A model generated the notes under the pieces. That model saw nothing but the letters and a program-made list of their open reading frames with translations, was not told the origin of the DNA and searched no databases. From JBBQTQ01 sp038213135 (GTDB lineage: Bacteria; Actinomycetota; Thermoleophilia; Gaiellales; Gaiellaceae), in the NCBI GenBank assembly GCA_038213135.1, contig JBBQTQ010000020.1, positions 1 through 34,869 on the forward strand: a DNA stretch of 34,869 nt. The letters are read 5' to 3'. Position 1 is the stretch's first letter; every line of letters starts with the position of its first letter. The translations under genes were made by a program, and so were the position numbers. Of the stretch, positions 1 through 7,073 are shown piece after piece.

Positions 1-49
1 GAAGAGCCGGCAAGCGGCCGCGCGCGGCCTAGCCGCTCGAGCCGAAGAT

Positions 50-1564
50 CTAGGAGGCGCCGAGCTCGTGCAGCAGCGGGCCCATGTCGAGCGGATCGAA
101 CCCGATCCGTCCGGCGACCTCTTCGCTCGAGGGCTTCGTGCCCTCGTGGAAGAGATCCCGCAGGTAGTCGCCCGTCTTCGGGCTGCGCCACCACTCCTCG
201 CCCGTCTGGCTGACGAGGTACGAGCGCAGCTGCGCCGAGCGCACCCAGGCGCGGAGGTAGTCGGCCGAGTAGAAGCCGGAGTCCATGTCCGCGAGGTAGC
301 CGTCTGAGCGGTAGACCACGTTGGTCGCCTCGGTCAGCCGCTCCGCGTAGCCGTCCGGCGTGCCGCCGTCCTGCGAGAAGCGCGACCAGAAGTCGAGCTC
401 GAAGTGCAGCTTCGCGACGTAGCGGCGGAAGAGCAGCGCCTCGAGGAACCGCGCCGCCTCGGCGTTCGCGGTCGCCTCCTCGTCCGAGAGCCCGAAGTAG
501 CGAGCGTGCCAGGCCGGCTCGGTCGTCACCTTCTCGACGATGTACGAGTAGATCTCGGTGAGCGCGTGGTCGCGGTCGAGCATCCGGTAGGTGTACGGCA
601 GGGCCGGGTCGACGCCCGCGAAGTGGAGCGCGTGGCCTGCTTCGTGGAGGAATGCCTGGTAGTCGTGCAGGCCGCCCTGCGCACGGGTGATCAGGTGGAC
701 GACGGTCGGCGGCCGCGACGGGATCACGCAGGCGCGCGGACTCTTCTGGGGCCGGTCCTCGAGGTCGGGCTTGATGTTCTTGTCGGCAGCGAGGTCGAAG
801 CCGAGCTCCTTCAAGGTCTCGAGGCAGATGTCGGTCGCCTTGTCCTTCGAGTACGTGTCCTCGAGGGGCGAGAGCCGGCGGACGTAGGCCATGTGGTACG
901 AGCGCGGCCGCTCGTCGCGCTCCTCGCCGAGCAGGCGGTCGAACCAGCGCTGGCGCATGTCGATGAACGAGTCGGTCGCGTCGTCGCTCGCCTTCTGCAG
1001 CGCTGCGGCGAGCTCGCGGATCGAGATCCCCTTCTCCTCCTCGTTCCTGGCGACCGGGTCGGGCTGGCCGGTCAGCTCGGCGGCGAGCTCCTCGGAGGCC
1101 TGCGTCAGGTCGAGTCGCTGGCCGTTGAGGGTCGCGTTCGCATCGGCCTGCCGCCCGCCCAGCTCTTCGCGCTCCCTGTAGTTCACGATCACCGCCAGCT
1201 GCGCCTGAGCCGCGCGCAGCGGAATCTCCTCGCCCTTGAACTCGACCATCGTCCGCAGCTCGGCGTTCTCGAGCGCGTCCATCTGCTCGACGAGCTCCTT
1301 TGCAATCAGCCCGCCCTCGCAGGAGTTGCGCAGGCGATAGATCCGCTCGCGCTCGTCGCCGTCGGCGGACGCCTCCTCGGCCTCGCGCAGCGCGTCGAGC
1401 TGCTCGCGCGTGAAGAGATCCGCGTAGCGGGCGACGATCTCCGCCTGCTCAGAGGTCTCCTTCTCGCCGACGCGCACCGCCTTGACCTCCTCGTAGCGCT
1501 CGAAGAGGAAGCCCTCGAGCTGCTGCTCGTACTCGGCCGGCGAACGGACGGTGCTAATGCTCAC
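50..1564 (-). CDS. M3-family (oligoendopeptidase F-like) zinc metallopeptidase
   Basis: This is a 504-aa protein with a GTG start. The zinc-binding HEAGH motif is at residues 307-311. The likely third ligand, a Glu, is at about 337 (TEIYSY), which is gluzincin spacing. The C-terminal half (YLADMDSGFYSADYLRAW and similar) resembles M3/oligoendopeptidase proteins. The N-terminal half is charged and helical, as expected for the clamshell-shaped M3 fold. I see no signal peptide, so a cytosolic peptidase is likely. It lies 9 bp downstream of a single-domain receiver gene and is probably co-transcribed with it. Family assignment is fairly sure; the substrate is unknown. Confidence 0.8.
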   Translation of the reverse strand: MSISTVRSPAEYEQQLEGFLFERYEEVKAVRVGEKETSEQAEIVARYADLFTREQLDALREAEEASADGDERERIYRLRNSCEGGLIAKELVEQMDALENAELRTMVEFKGEEIPLRAAQAQLAVIVNYREREELGGRQADANATLNGQRLDLTQASEELAAELTGQPDPVARNEEEKGISIRELAAALQKASDDATDSFIDMRQRWFDRLLGEERDERPRSYHMAYVRRLSPLEDTYSKDKATDICLETLKELGFDLAADKNIKPDLEDRPQKSPRACVIPSRPPTVVHLITRAQGGLHDYQAFLHEAGHALHFAGVDPALPYTYRMLDRDHALTEIYSYIVEKVTTEPAWHARYFGLSDEEATANAEAARFLEALLFRRYVAKLHFELDFWSRFSQDGGTPDGYAERLTEATNVVYRSDGYLADMDSGFYSADYLRAWVRSAQLRSYLVSQTGEEWWRSPKTGDYLRDLFHEGTKPSSEEVAGRIGFDPLDMGPLLHELGAS

Positions 1565-1573
1565 GCGTTCAAT

Positions 1574-1933
1574 CTACCTCGCGGCGAGGCGGCAAACGGT
1601 GGCGTGCAGGTCGTCCAGCTCGAACGGCTTCGGCAAGACCGCATCGGCCAGTGCCCGCTCGACGTCGGTCAGCCGGCTCGAGCCCGTGAAGAGCGCGACC
1701 GCAGGGTGCGCTCCGGCCGCACGCAGCTCGCGGAGCAGGTCGCGCCCGTCCTCGCCGGCGACGTGCACGTCGAGCAGGACGACCTCGGCTTCCGGAAGGA
1801 GCGCGCGGGCCTCGGCGATCGTCGCCGCCTCGAGCACGCGATAGCCGTCGAGCTCGAGATTCACGCGGCAGAGCAGTCGCAGCGACGGATCGTCGTCGAC
1901 GACGAGGACGGTGGCGTGGCCCCCCAACGCCAT
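1574..1933 (-). CDS. Stand-alone response-regulator receiver domain protein
   Basis: This is a 119-aa CheY-like protein that is only a receiver domain. The phosphorylation pocket is complete: acidic residues D13-D15, phosphoacceptor D55 (VVLLDVHV), T83 (ALFTGSS) and K102 (LPKPF). There is no output domain, so it probably acts by protein-protein contact or as a phosphate relay. No histidine kinase lies nearby. The ATG at 1933 is 8 bp from a TAGGCT -10-like hexamer on the minus strand, so the transcript is probably leaderless. The peptidase gene follows 9 bp downstream. Confidence 0.85.
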   Translation of the reverse strand: MALGGHATVLVVDDDPSLRLLCRVNLELDGYRVLEAATIAEARALLPEAEVVLLDVHVAGEDGRDLLRELRAAGAHPAVALFTGSSRLTDVERALADAVLPKPFELDDLHATVCRLAAR

Positions 1934-1941
1934 GGCCCGGG

Positions 1942-1961
1942 AGCCTACCGTTCTCTATCAT
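1942..1961. promoter_or_regulatory. Divergent -10 elements between the receiver gene and the membrane-protein gene
   Basis: On the plus strand, TATCAT (1956-1961) ends 8 bp before the GTG at 1970. On the minus strand, TAGGCT (1947-1942) ends 8 bp before the ATG at 1933. Both fit the TAnnnT -10 consensus and would place transcription starts almost at the start codons. I see no convincing -35 elements. Confidence 0.5.
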
Positions 1962-1969
1962 CGGCGGTC

Positions 1970-2422
1970 GTGGGCCAGGTCGGCACCTGGAGCGATCTCT
2001 CGGGGACACTCCGGCGGCTCGAAGCGCTCGCGGCCCACCCGGACGAGCTGGACGAGCGGTCGTTGCGCCGGTTGCAGTACTCGCTGCACCGCGCCAGCGA
2101 GCTGGCCGAGGGTGAGCTCGCCGCAGCTCTCGTCGACGCGCGCGACCTGACCGCAGAGGTTGCCGAAGCCGATGAGCCGGCGCTGCTCGTCCACGAGTGG
2201 CGCGGATCGCTCTTCCGGGTGCGGCTCGCTCGCCAGCGGGCGACCGCGATGGTGCAGCCCGCGCCCGAGCCGAAGCCGAAGCTCGTCGGCGCGGTCGCCG
2301 CCTGCCTGCTCGTCACCGCCGGTGCGGCGATCTTCGCCGTGGGCGCCGTCTGGGCGTCCTGGCCGCTCTGGACTCTCGGGATCGCGCTCGTCGCGGGCGC
2401 GTTCCTCGCCTACCGCCCGTAG
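1970..2422 (+). CDS. Hypothetical protein with two C-terminal membrane helices
   Basis: Read from the GTG at 1970, this is a 150-aa protein. The first 90 residues are Leu/Ala/Glu/Arg-rich and probably helical. They are followed by a short Pro/Lys linker (PAPEPKPK) and two hydrophobic segments at roughly residues 105-127 and 130-148. I do not recognise the family. The GTG is chosen because it sits just downstream of a TATCAT -10-like hexamer and is the first start after the divergent neighbour. The reading frame stays open far upstream, but that part is antisense to the peptidase and is probably not coding. The 3' end overlaps convergent gltX by 13 bp. Confidence 0.55.
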   Translation: MGQVGTWSDLSGTLRRLEALAAHPDELDERSLRRLQYSLHRASELAEGELAAALVDARDLTAEVAEADEPALLVHEWRGSLFRVRLARQRATAMVQPAPEPKPKLVGAVAACLLVTAGAAIFAVGAVWASWPLWTLGIALVAGAFLAYRP

Positions 2423-3666
2423 GCGGCCTCGAGCCGGCGCAGGGAGGCCTCCTTGCCGAGCAGCTCGAGGCTCTCGAAGAGTCCCGGCGAGATCTTCGAG
2501 TAGGTGATCGCGACCCGGATCGGCTGGAAGGCCTCCCGCGGCTTGCGGCCGAGCTGCTCGGCCAGGCTCCGCAGCGCGGTCTCGATCTCCGCCGCGGCCC
2601 AGGGCTCGAGCGGCTCGAGGGCCTCGCGAGCGGCCGCGAGCAGCTCGGCGTCGAGCAGCTCCTTGTCGACCGGCTCGCGCTCGGCGAAGTACCAGTCGGC
2701 ATAGCTCGGGAACTCGCTCAGCAGCGCCAGCTTCTCCTGGACGAGCGGCGCGATCAGGCGCACCTTCTGCTCGTCGTAGTCGAGGCCCCGGTAGCGCAGG
2801 TAGGCGAGCAGCTCCTCCTCGTAGTCGCCGGCGGGCATCGCCCGGAGATACACGCCGTTCAGCCAGTTCAGCTTCTCGTAGTCGAAGGTTGCCGGGCTGG
2901 CGGTCACGCGCTCGAGCGTGAAGTAGCGGACGAGCTCCTCGCGTGAGAACACCTCGGTCTTGTCGTCGTAGCTCCAACCGAGGCGTGCGAGGTAGTTGAC
3001 GAGCGCGTCTGCGACGTAGCCCTGCTGGCGGAAGTCCTCGACGGTCACCGAGCCGTGGCGTTTCGAGAGCTTCTTGCCGTCCTCGCCGAGGATGTTGGCG
3101 AAGTGGCCGTACGCCGGCGGGGTCGCGCCTAGCGCCTCGAGTATCCGGATCTGCTTCGGCGTGTTCGAGATGTGGTCCTCGCCGCGCAGAACGTGCGTGA
3201 TCCCGTCGAGCCAGTCCTCGACCGGCGAGGCGAAGTTGTAGGTCGGCCGCCCGTCGCCGCGGATCGCGACCAGGTCTTCGAGGCTCTCGTTCGGGTACTC
3301 GATCCGGCCGCGCACGAGATCCTCCCAGGCGGTCGCGCCCTCGTTGGGCATGCGGATCCGGATCGCGCCCTCGTCCTCGTAGGCCGTCCCCTCGGCGACG
3401 AGCCGGCGGGCCTCCTCCTCGCAGCGCTCCAGCCGGTCGAGCTGGAAGGTGACCGGGCCGTCCCAATGGAGTCCGAGCCAGCGCAGGGACTCCTGGATCT
3501 GCTCGACGGCTTCGGCGACCTCGCGGCTCGTATCGGTGTTCTCGATCCGCAGCCGGAACTCGCCGCCCTCGTGACGCGCGAAGAGCCAGTTGAAGAGCGC
3601 CGTGTGGACGTTGCCGATGTGCAGGAAGCCGGTCGGCGATGGCGCCATCCGGACGACGGGAGGCAT
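2410..3666 (-). CDS. gltX: Glutamyl-tRNA synthetase, short form
   Basis: This 418-aa class I aminoacyl-tRNA synthetase charges tRNA-Glu. The HIGH-type motif is HIGN at 16-19 and the KMSKS-type motif is KLSKR at 199-203. Other GluRS signatures are IENTD, YNFASPVEDW and RGEDHISNTP. Bacterial GltX is usually about 460-490 aa. Here the insertion that normally carries a Cys-rich, often zinc-binding motif and a following RYDGRCR-like stretch is missing: the chain passes from GTAYEDEG straight to AIRIRMPNEG (residues 93-110). The C-terminal anticodon-binding region is present. The ATG at 3666 lies 6 bp from a two-way -10 element shared with nfo. Whether it also charges tRNA-Gln cannot be told from here. 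Confidence 0.92.
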   Translation of the reverse strand: MPPVVRMAPSPTGFLHIGNVHTALFNWLFARHEGGEFRLRIENTDTSREVAEAVEQIQESLRWLGLHWDGPVTFQLDRLERCEEEARRLVAEGTAYEDEGAIRIRMPNEGATAWEDLVRGRIEYPNESLEDLVAIRGDGRPTYNFASPVEDWLDGITHVLRGEDHISNTPKQIRILEALGATPPAYGHFANILGEDGKKLSKRHGSVTVEDFRQQGYVADALVNYLARLGWSYDDKTEVFSREELVRYFTLERVTASPATFDYEKLNWLNGVYLRAMPAGDYEEELLAYLRYRGLDYDEQKVRLIAPLVQEKLALLSEFPSYADWYFAEREPVDKELLDAELLAAAREALEPLEPWAAAEIETALRSLAEQLGRKPREAFQPIRVAITYSKISPGLFESLELLGKEASLRRLEAAYGR

Positions 3667-3671
3667 GCGGC

Positions 3672-3678
3672 TAGGTTA
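3672..3678. promoter_or_regulatory. Symmetric two-way -10 element between gltX and nfo
   Basis: The heptamer TAGGTTA reads TAGGTT on the plus strand and TAACCT on the minus strand, so both match TAnnnT. Exactly 6 bp separate each hexamer from its ATG (3684 plus, 3666 minus). The whole divergent region is 17 bp, which leaves room only for leaderless or nearly leaderless mRNAs. Confidence 0.6.
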
Positions 3679-3683
3679 CTGCC

Positions 3684-4517
3684 ATGGTGCTCGGAGCCCA
3701 CTGCTCGGGCGGCGTCAAGGGCGCCCTGGAGCGCGCTGAGGCGATCGGCGCGGACGCCGTCCAGCTCTTCGTGCAGAGCCCGCGCGCCTGGCGCTTTCCG
3801 GAGCATGACCCGGCCGACCTCGCCGCGTTTCGCGAGCGCCGCGGCGGACCGGTGCTGGTGCACTCGCTCTACCTCGTCAACCTTGCGAGCCCGCAGGACG
3901 ACCTCTACGAGAAGTCCGTCTCGACGATGCGCTCGACGGTCGACGCCGCCTGCGCGATCGGCGCCGACGCAGTCGTCTTCCACGTCGGCTCGCATCTCGG
4001 GGACGGGTTCGAGGCCGGGCTCGAGCGGGTCGTGCCGGCGCTTGCGCAGGTGCTGGAGCGCTGCTCCGACGACACGTGGCTGCTGATCGAGAACTCTGCG
4101 GGCGCGGGCGGCACGATCGGGCGCTCGCTCGAGGAGATCGCCACGCTCGTCGAGCGCCTCGACCGCCATCCGCGCCTTGGCGTCTGCCTCGACTCCTGCC
4201 ACCTGTACGTGTCCGGCTACGACGTCGGCGACCGCGGCGAGCTCGACCGGCTGCTCACGGAGCTCGACGGGCGGATCGGCCTCGACCGGTTGCGCGCGTT
4301 GCACGTGAACGACGCGCAGGCGCCGCTGGGCTCGAACCGCGACCGGCATGCCAATGTGCTCGAAGGACTGATCGGCGAGCGGCTCGGGGTCTTCCTCGGC
4401 CACCCGGATCTGCAGGGTCTGCCGGCCGTGATGGAGGTTCCCGGGCCGGACAACCACGGGCCCGATGCCGGCGAGATGTGCAAGCTCCGCGACCTCCACG
4501 CACGGTTCGCGGCGTGA
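3684..4517 (+). CDS. nfo: Endonuclease IV (AP endonuclease)
   Basis: This 277-aa TIM-barrel enzyme incises DNA at abasic sites during base excision repair. The trinuclear zinc site is visible: H60, H100, E136 (LLIENSAG), D170 and H173 (CLDSCH), H207 (HVND), D220 and H222 (NRDRH), and E251 (EVPG). Their spacing matches the well-known E. coli Nfo ligands with an almost constant offset. It is the first gene of an operon. Its TGA overlaps the GTG of the futalosine hydrolase gene by 4 nt (GTGA). The ATG lies 6 bp after a TAGGTT -10-like hexamer, so the message is probably leaderless. Confidence 0.93.
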   Translation: MVLGAHCSGGVKGALERAEAIGADAVQLFVQSPRAWRFPEHDPADLAAFRERRGGPVLVHSLYLVNLASPQDDLYEKSVSTMRSTVDAACAIGADAVVFHVGSHLGDGFEAGLERVVPALAQVLERCSDDTWLLIENSAGAGGTIGRSLEEIATLVERLDRHPRLGVCLDSCHLYVSGYDVGDRGELDRLLTELDGRIGLDRLRALHVNDAQAPLGSNRDRHANVLEGLIGERLGVFLGHPDLQGLPAVMEVPGPDNHGPDAGEMCKLRDLHARFAA

Positions 4518-5056
4518 GCCTGCTCGTCGTCGCCGCGACCGAGCGGGAGCTCGAGGGCGTCCGGGCAGAAACGCTCGTCTGCGGGATCGGGCCCGTCGAG
4601 GCGGCGGCCCACACCGCCGCCGCGCTCGCCGCTCGGCGTCCGGAGCGCCTGCTGCACGTCGGCATCGCCGGCGCGCGCGAACTCGACCCGCCGACGCTCG
4701 TGCTCGGCTCCGAGGCGATCTACTGCGACCTCGGCGGGCTGAAGGTGCCCGCCGTCGACCGCGTCGCCCCCGATCCCGAGCTGCTCGCGGCGGCTCGGCG
4801 GGTGTTGCCTGAGGCGCTTGTCCGGCCCATCGGCACCTCGGCCCGGCTCGGCGGTGCAACCGGCTGCGAGGTCGAGGCGATGGAGGGCTTCGCCGTCCTG
4901 CGCGCGGCCGCGCTCGCCGGCGTTCCCGCCGTCGAGCTGCGGGCGATCTCGAACAGGACCGGCGAGAGCGATCGCGCGCTCTGGCGCTTCGACGACGCCT
5001 TCGCCGCCCTGGCCGCGGCAGTCGCACGCCTGATCGTGGAGCTCGGCGATGCGTGA
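4514..5056 (+). CDS. mqnB: Futalosine hydrolase
   Basis: This 180-aa nucleoside-phosphorylase-fold protein has the signatures LLVVAATERE, CGIGPVEAAAHTA and VEAMEGFAVLRAA; the last contains the conserved acidic/Met-Glu purine-nucleoside site. Its position directly before mqnD, with an 8-nt overlap, identifies it as MqnB, which releases hypoxanthine from futalosine in the alternative menaquinone pathway. The GTG start forms a GTGA overlap with the nfo stop. It is somewhat shorter than the roughly 200-230 aa usual for the family, but I see no missing core motif. A 5'-methylthioadenosine nucleosidase role is less likely given the neighbour. Confidence 0.85.
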   Translation: MSLLVVAATERELEGVRAETLVCGIGPVEAAAHTAAALAARRPERLLHVGIAGARELDPPTLVLGSEAIYCDLGGLKVPAVDRVAPDPELLAAARRVLPEALVRPIGTSARLGGATGCEVEAMEGFAVLRAAALAGVPAVELRAISNRTGESDRALWRFDDAFAALAAAVARLIVELGDA

Positions 5057-5834
5057 GCTCGGCTTCGGCTTCTCGCCCTGCCCGAACGACACGTTCGCCT
5101 TCCATGCTCTCGTCCACGAGCTCGTCGACGCGCCCTTCCGGGTGCGACCCGTGCTGGCCGACATCGAGGAGCTGAACCGGCGCTCGCACACCGGCGGGCT
5201 CGAGCTGACGAAGCTTTCCTTCGGTGCCCTTCCCGCAGTCGGCGAGCGCTACGAGATGCTGCGGAGCGGCGCTGCGCTCGGCCGCGGCTGCGGCCCGCTC
5301 GTCGTCGCGCGCGAGCCGATCGACCTGGCGGCGGCGACCGCGGGGCGGCTGGCGATCCCCGGCTACGAGACGACGGCGTTCCTGCTGCTGCGCCTGCTCG
5401 CTCCTCCGCCGCGCGAGGTCGTCGAGCTCCGCTTCGACCGCATCCTCGGGGCCGTCGCGGAGGGCACCGTCGACGCGGGCTTGATCATCCACGAGAGCCG
5501 CTTCACGTATCGCGAGCACGGCCTCGTCGCGGTCGCAGACCTCGGCGAGCTCTGGGAGGCGCAGACCGGGCTGCCGGTGCCGCTCGCCGCGATCTGCGCG
5601 CGGCGCGACCTGGACGAGGGGCTTTGCCGAGAGGTCGAGCAAGCCGTCCGCCGCTCCGTCGAGTACGCGTTCGCGAACCCTGAGGCGAGCCGCGACTACG
5701 TGCGAGCGCACTCGCAGGAGCTCTCCGACGAGGTCTGCCGGCAGCACATCGAGCTCTACGTCAACGAGTTCAGCGTGGACGTCGGCGACGAAGGTCTCGC
5801 CGCAATCGAGGCGCTGCTCGCGAAGGCTGCCTAG
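5049..5834 (+). CDS. mqnD: 1,4-dihydroxy-6-naphthoate synthase
   Basis: This 261-aa periplasmic-binding-protein-fold enzyme of the futalosine route converts cyclic dehypoxanthinyl futalosine to 1,4-dihydroxy-6-naphthoate. The family signature SPCPNDTFAFHAL is at residues 9-21. Typical later segments include GLELTKLSFGA, GYETTAFLLLRL and DAGLIIHESRFTY, the last holding the conserved catalytic-region His. It overlaps mqnB by 8 nt. Its TAG stop shares a CTAG with the stop of the convergent gene downstream. MqnA, MqnC and MqnE are not in this window. Confidence 0.93.
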   Translation: MRELGFGFSPCPNDTFAFHALVHELVDAPFRVRPVLADIEELNRRSHTGGLELTKLSFGALPAVGERYEMLRSGAALGRGCGPLVVAREPIDLAAATAGRLAIPGYETTAFLLLRLLAPPPREVVELRFDRILGAVAEGTVDAGLIIHESRFTYREHGLVAVADLGELWEAQTGLPVPLAAICARRDLDEGLCREVEQAVRRSVEYAFANPEASRDYVRAHSQELSDEVCRQHIELYVNEFSVDVGDEGLAAIEALLAKAA

Positions 5835-5839
5835 GCAGC
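5826..5839. other. Palindrome containing two convergent, overlapping stop codons
   Basis: GCTGCCTAGGCAGC is a perfect 14-nt palindrome. The central CTAG supplies TAG stops on both strands (5832-5834 plus; 5833-5831 minus). Both proteins therefore end in Ala-Ala. No other terminator room exists between the genes. Confidence 0.7.
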
Positions 5840-6508
5840 GCTCGTCCCGCGCTCCGCGGTCCGGCGGAGCGCGCGCCAGGTCTTCGGACCGACGATGCCG
5901 TCGCCGATCAAGTCGTGCGCCCGCTGCAACTCGATCACGGCCTCCATCGCCTGGGCCCCGTAGACCGGCCCCCGCATCCGCCGGGGCAGCTGCCTGCCAG
6001 TCTCCTCGTACCAGCCGCGCAGGAGGCGCTTGAGTTCGACGACCGCGTCGCCGCTGACACCCGGGACGAGCGTCGGTGGATCCTCCGCTCCGAACCGCTT
6101 GGTCAGCCACTCCTGGACAGTGGCGACCCGGGCGAGCACGTCGTTCGCGTACTCACTCGGGCCCCCCGCGCGGTAGGCCTCGAGCGCGGGCTCCACCCCG
6201 AGCTGCCAAGCCGAGAAGGCGAAGGTCGGCAGGTCCTCACCGCGGACACCCTCTCGCAGGCCCCTGTACCAGTAGGAGGTCAGCAGCTCATGCGCGTGCC
6301 GCGCGGCTTCGAGGAGCGGGAGTGGCCCGTCGAGCTGGAAGGGCCCATGGCCTGAGGCTGTGTCGACATCGAGACAACCCGTCTCGCGCGAGGCGATCGC
6401 AAGGAGCATCCCCTGTGGCGACTCCGCCTCGCGCTCGACCTGACGGCAGACCTCTACGAGCGCAGCCGCAGCATCCAGTTCTCTCCAAATCGTCCGCGGC
6501 TCGCCCAT
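5831..6508 (-). CDS. Peptidoglycan-binding domain protein with lysozyme-like N-terminus
   Basis: This is a 225-aa protein. Residues about 25-70 (SPQGMLLAIASRETGC and GHGPFQLDG) resemble a lysozyme/transglycosylase-like fold, with a Glu in the RET position as a possible catalytic residue. Residues about 150-215 form a PG_binding_1 domain (VSGDAVVELKRLL ... QRAHDLIGDGIVGPKTW). I see no signal peptide, which is odd for a wall protein. It may be released by lysis or exported by another route, or it may be of phage origin. The ATG at 6508 has a strong purine-rich SD (GGGGGAAGG) just upstream, so the longer upstream reading frame is rejected. It is the last gene after the HAD and Cys-rich genes. 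Confidence 0.7.
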   Translation of the reverse strand: MGEPRTIWRELDAAAALVEVCRQVEREAESPQGMLLAIASRETGCLDVDTASGHGPFQLDGPLPLLEAARHAHELLTSYWYRGLREGVRGEDLPTFAFSAWQLGVEPALEAYRAGGPSEYANDVLARVATVQEWLTKRFGAEDPPTLVPGVSGDAVVELKRLLRGWYEETGRQLPRRMRGPVYGAQAMEAVIELQRAHDLIGDGIVGPKTWRALRRTAERGTSAA

Positions 6509-6593
6509 GTAACACCTTCCCCCCCGGGGGCGATCTGCGCCGCAGGCAGATCCCAGCGCACCGGAGACTACCGTAGTTGCCTCACGTGGAAGC

Positions 6594-7046
6594 TCAGGCG
6601 TCGGCCGCGAGCTGCGCGAACACCCTGAACGTCGGCTGGCCGACCGGGAGCTCGTGGAACTCCGGATTGACGCAGCCGAGGTCTGAGGCGCGGCTCTCGT
6701 AGCAGGGCTCCACCTCCACCCGGCACATCGGGAGCGGGTTGCGCATCGCCTTGACCGCCCCGAAGCCGTCCCGCCGCCGCTCGGCGGCGCGCAGCAGGTC
6801 GAGATCGATCTCGACCGCGAACACCTTCTGCATGCACCCGATATAGGTATGCCCGAACTCCTCGTAGGCGTACGTGAACGGACACGCTCGCTCGAGACAG
6901 GCGGCCGGGTAGACGACCTTGTCGCAGTGGACTCCGCAGCGCCGGCACTCCACCTCGTCCTGCGGGCGGAGCGGCAGCGTCTCGGCCGTCGCGGCTCTGC
7001 GTGTCTCCACGGAGAGATTGTGGGCACACCGCTGCGGACTGCGCAA
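6594..7046 (-). CDS. Cysteine-rich conserved hypothetical protein, probable metal binder
   Basis: This is a 150-aa protein read from a TTG at 7046; a GTG at 7010 is an alternative start. It has ten cysteines: C7, a CxxCxxxC cluster at 34/37/41, C50, C55, C71, C108, C115 and C125. The middle (CLERACPFTYAYEE, GHTYIGCMQKVF) looks strongly constrained. The pattern suggests zinc or iron-sulfur binding. I do not recognise a named domain. It lies 27 bp after the HAD gene and 85 bp before the peptidoglycan-binding gene, all in one direction. Codon use matches its neighbours. Function is unknown. Confidence 0.6.
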   Translation of the reverse strand: MRSPQRCAHNLSVETRRAATAETLPLRPQDEVECRRCGVHCDKVVYPAACLERACPFTYAYEEFGHTYIGCMQKVFAVEIDLDLLRAAERRRDGFGAVKAMRNPLPMCRVEVEPCYESRASDLGCVNPEFHELPVGQPTFRVFAQLAADA

Positions 7047-7073
7047 GACTTGACAGCAAGGGGGTCCGATGTG

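Noticed and set aside
404..1969. Upstream part of the 672-codon plus-strand frame that contains the small membrane protein
   Set aside because: It is antisense to the M3 peptidase and the receiver. Only the part after the GTG at 1970 has membrane segments and plausible composition.
3129..6110. A 993-codon open frame on the minus strand
   Set aside because: It is antisense to nfo, mqnB and mqnD, is Arg-rich and of low complexity, and its final part is an out-of-frame copy of gltX. It is a by-product of high GC content.
7039..7070. TTGACA followed by TAGGGC on the plus strand near 7040
   Set aside because: The spacing is 19 bp, the -10 lacks the final T, and it would read antisense into the HAD gene with no target.
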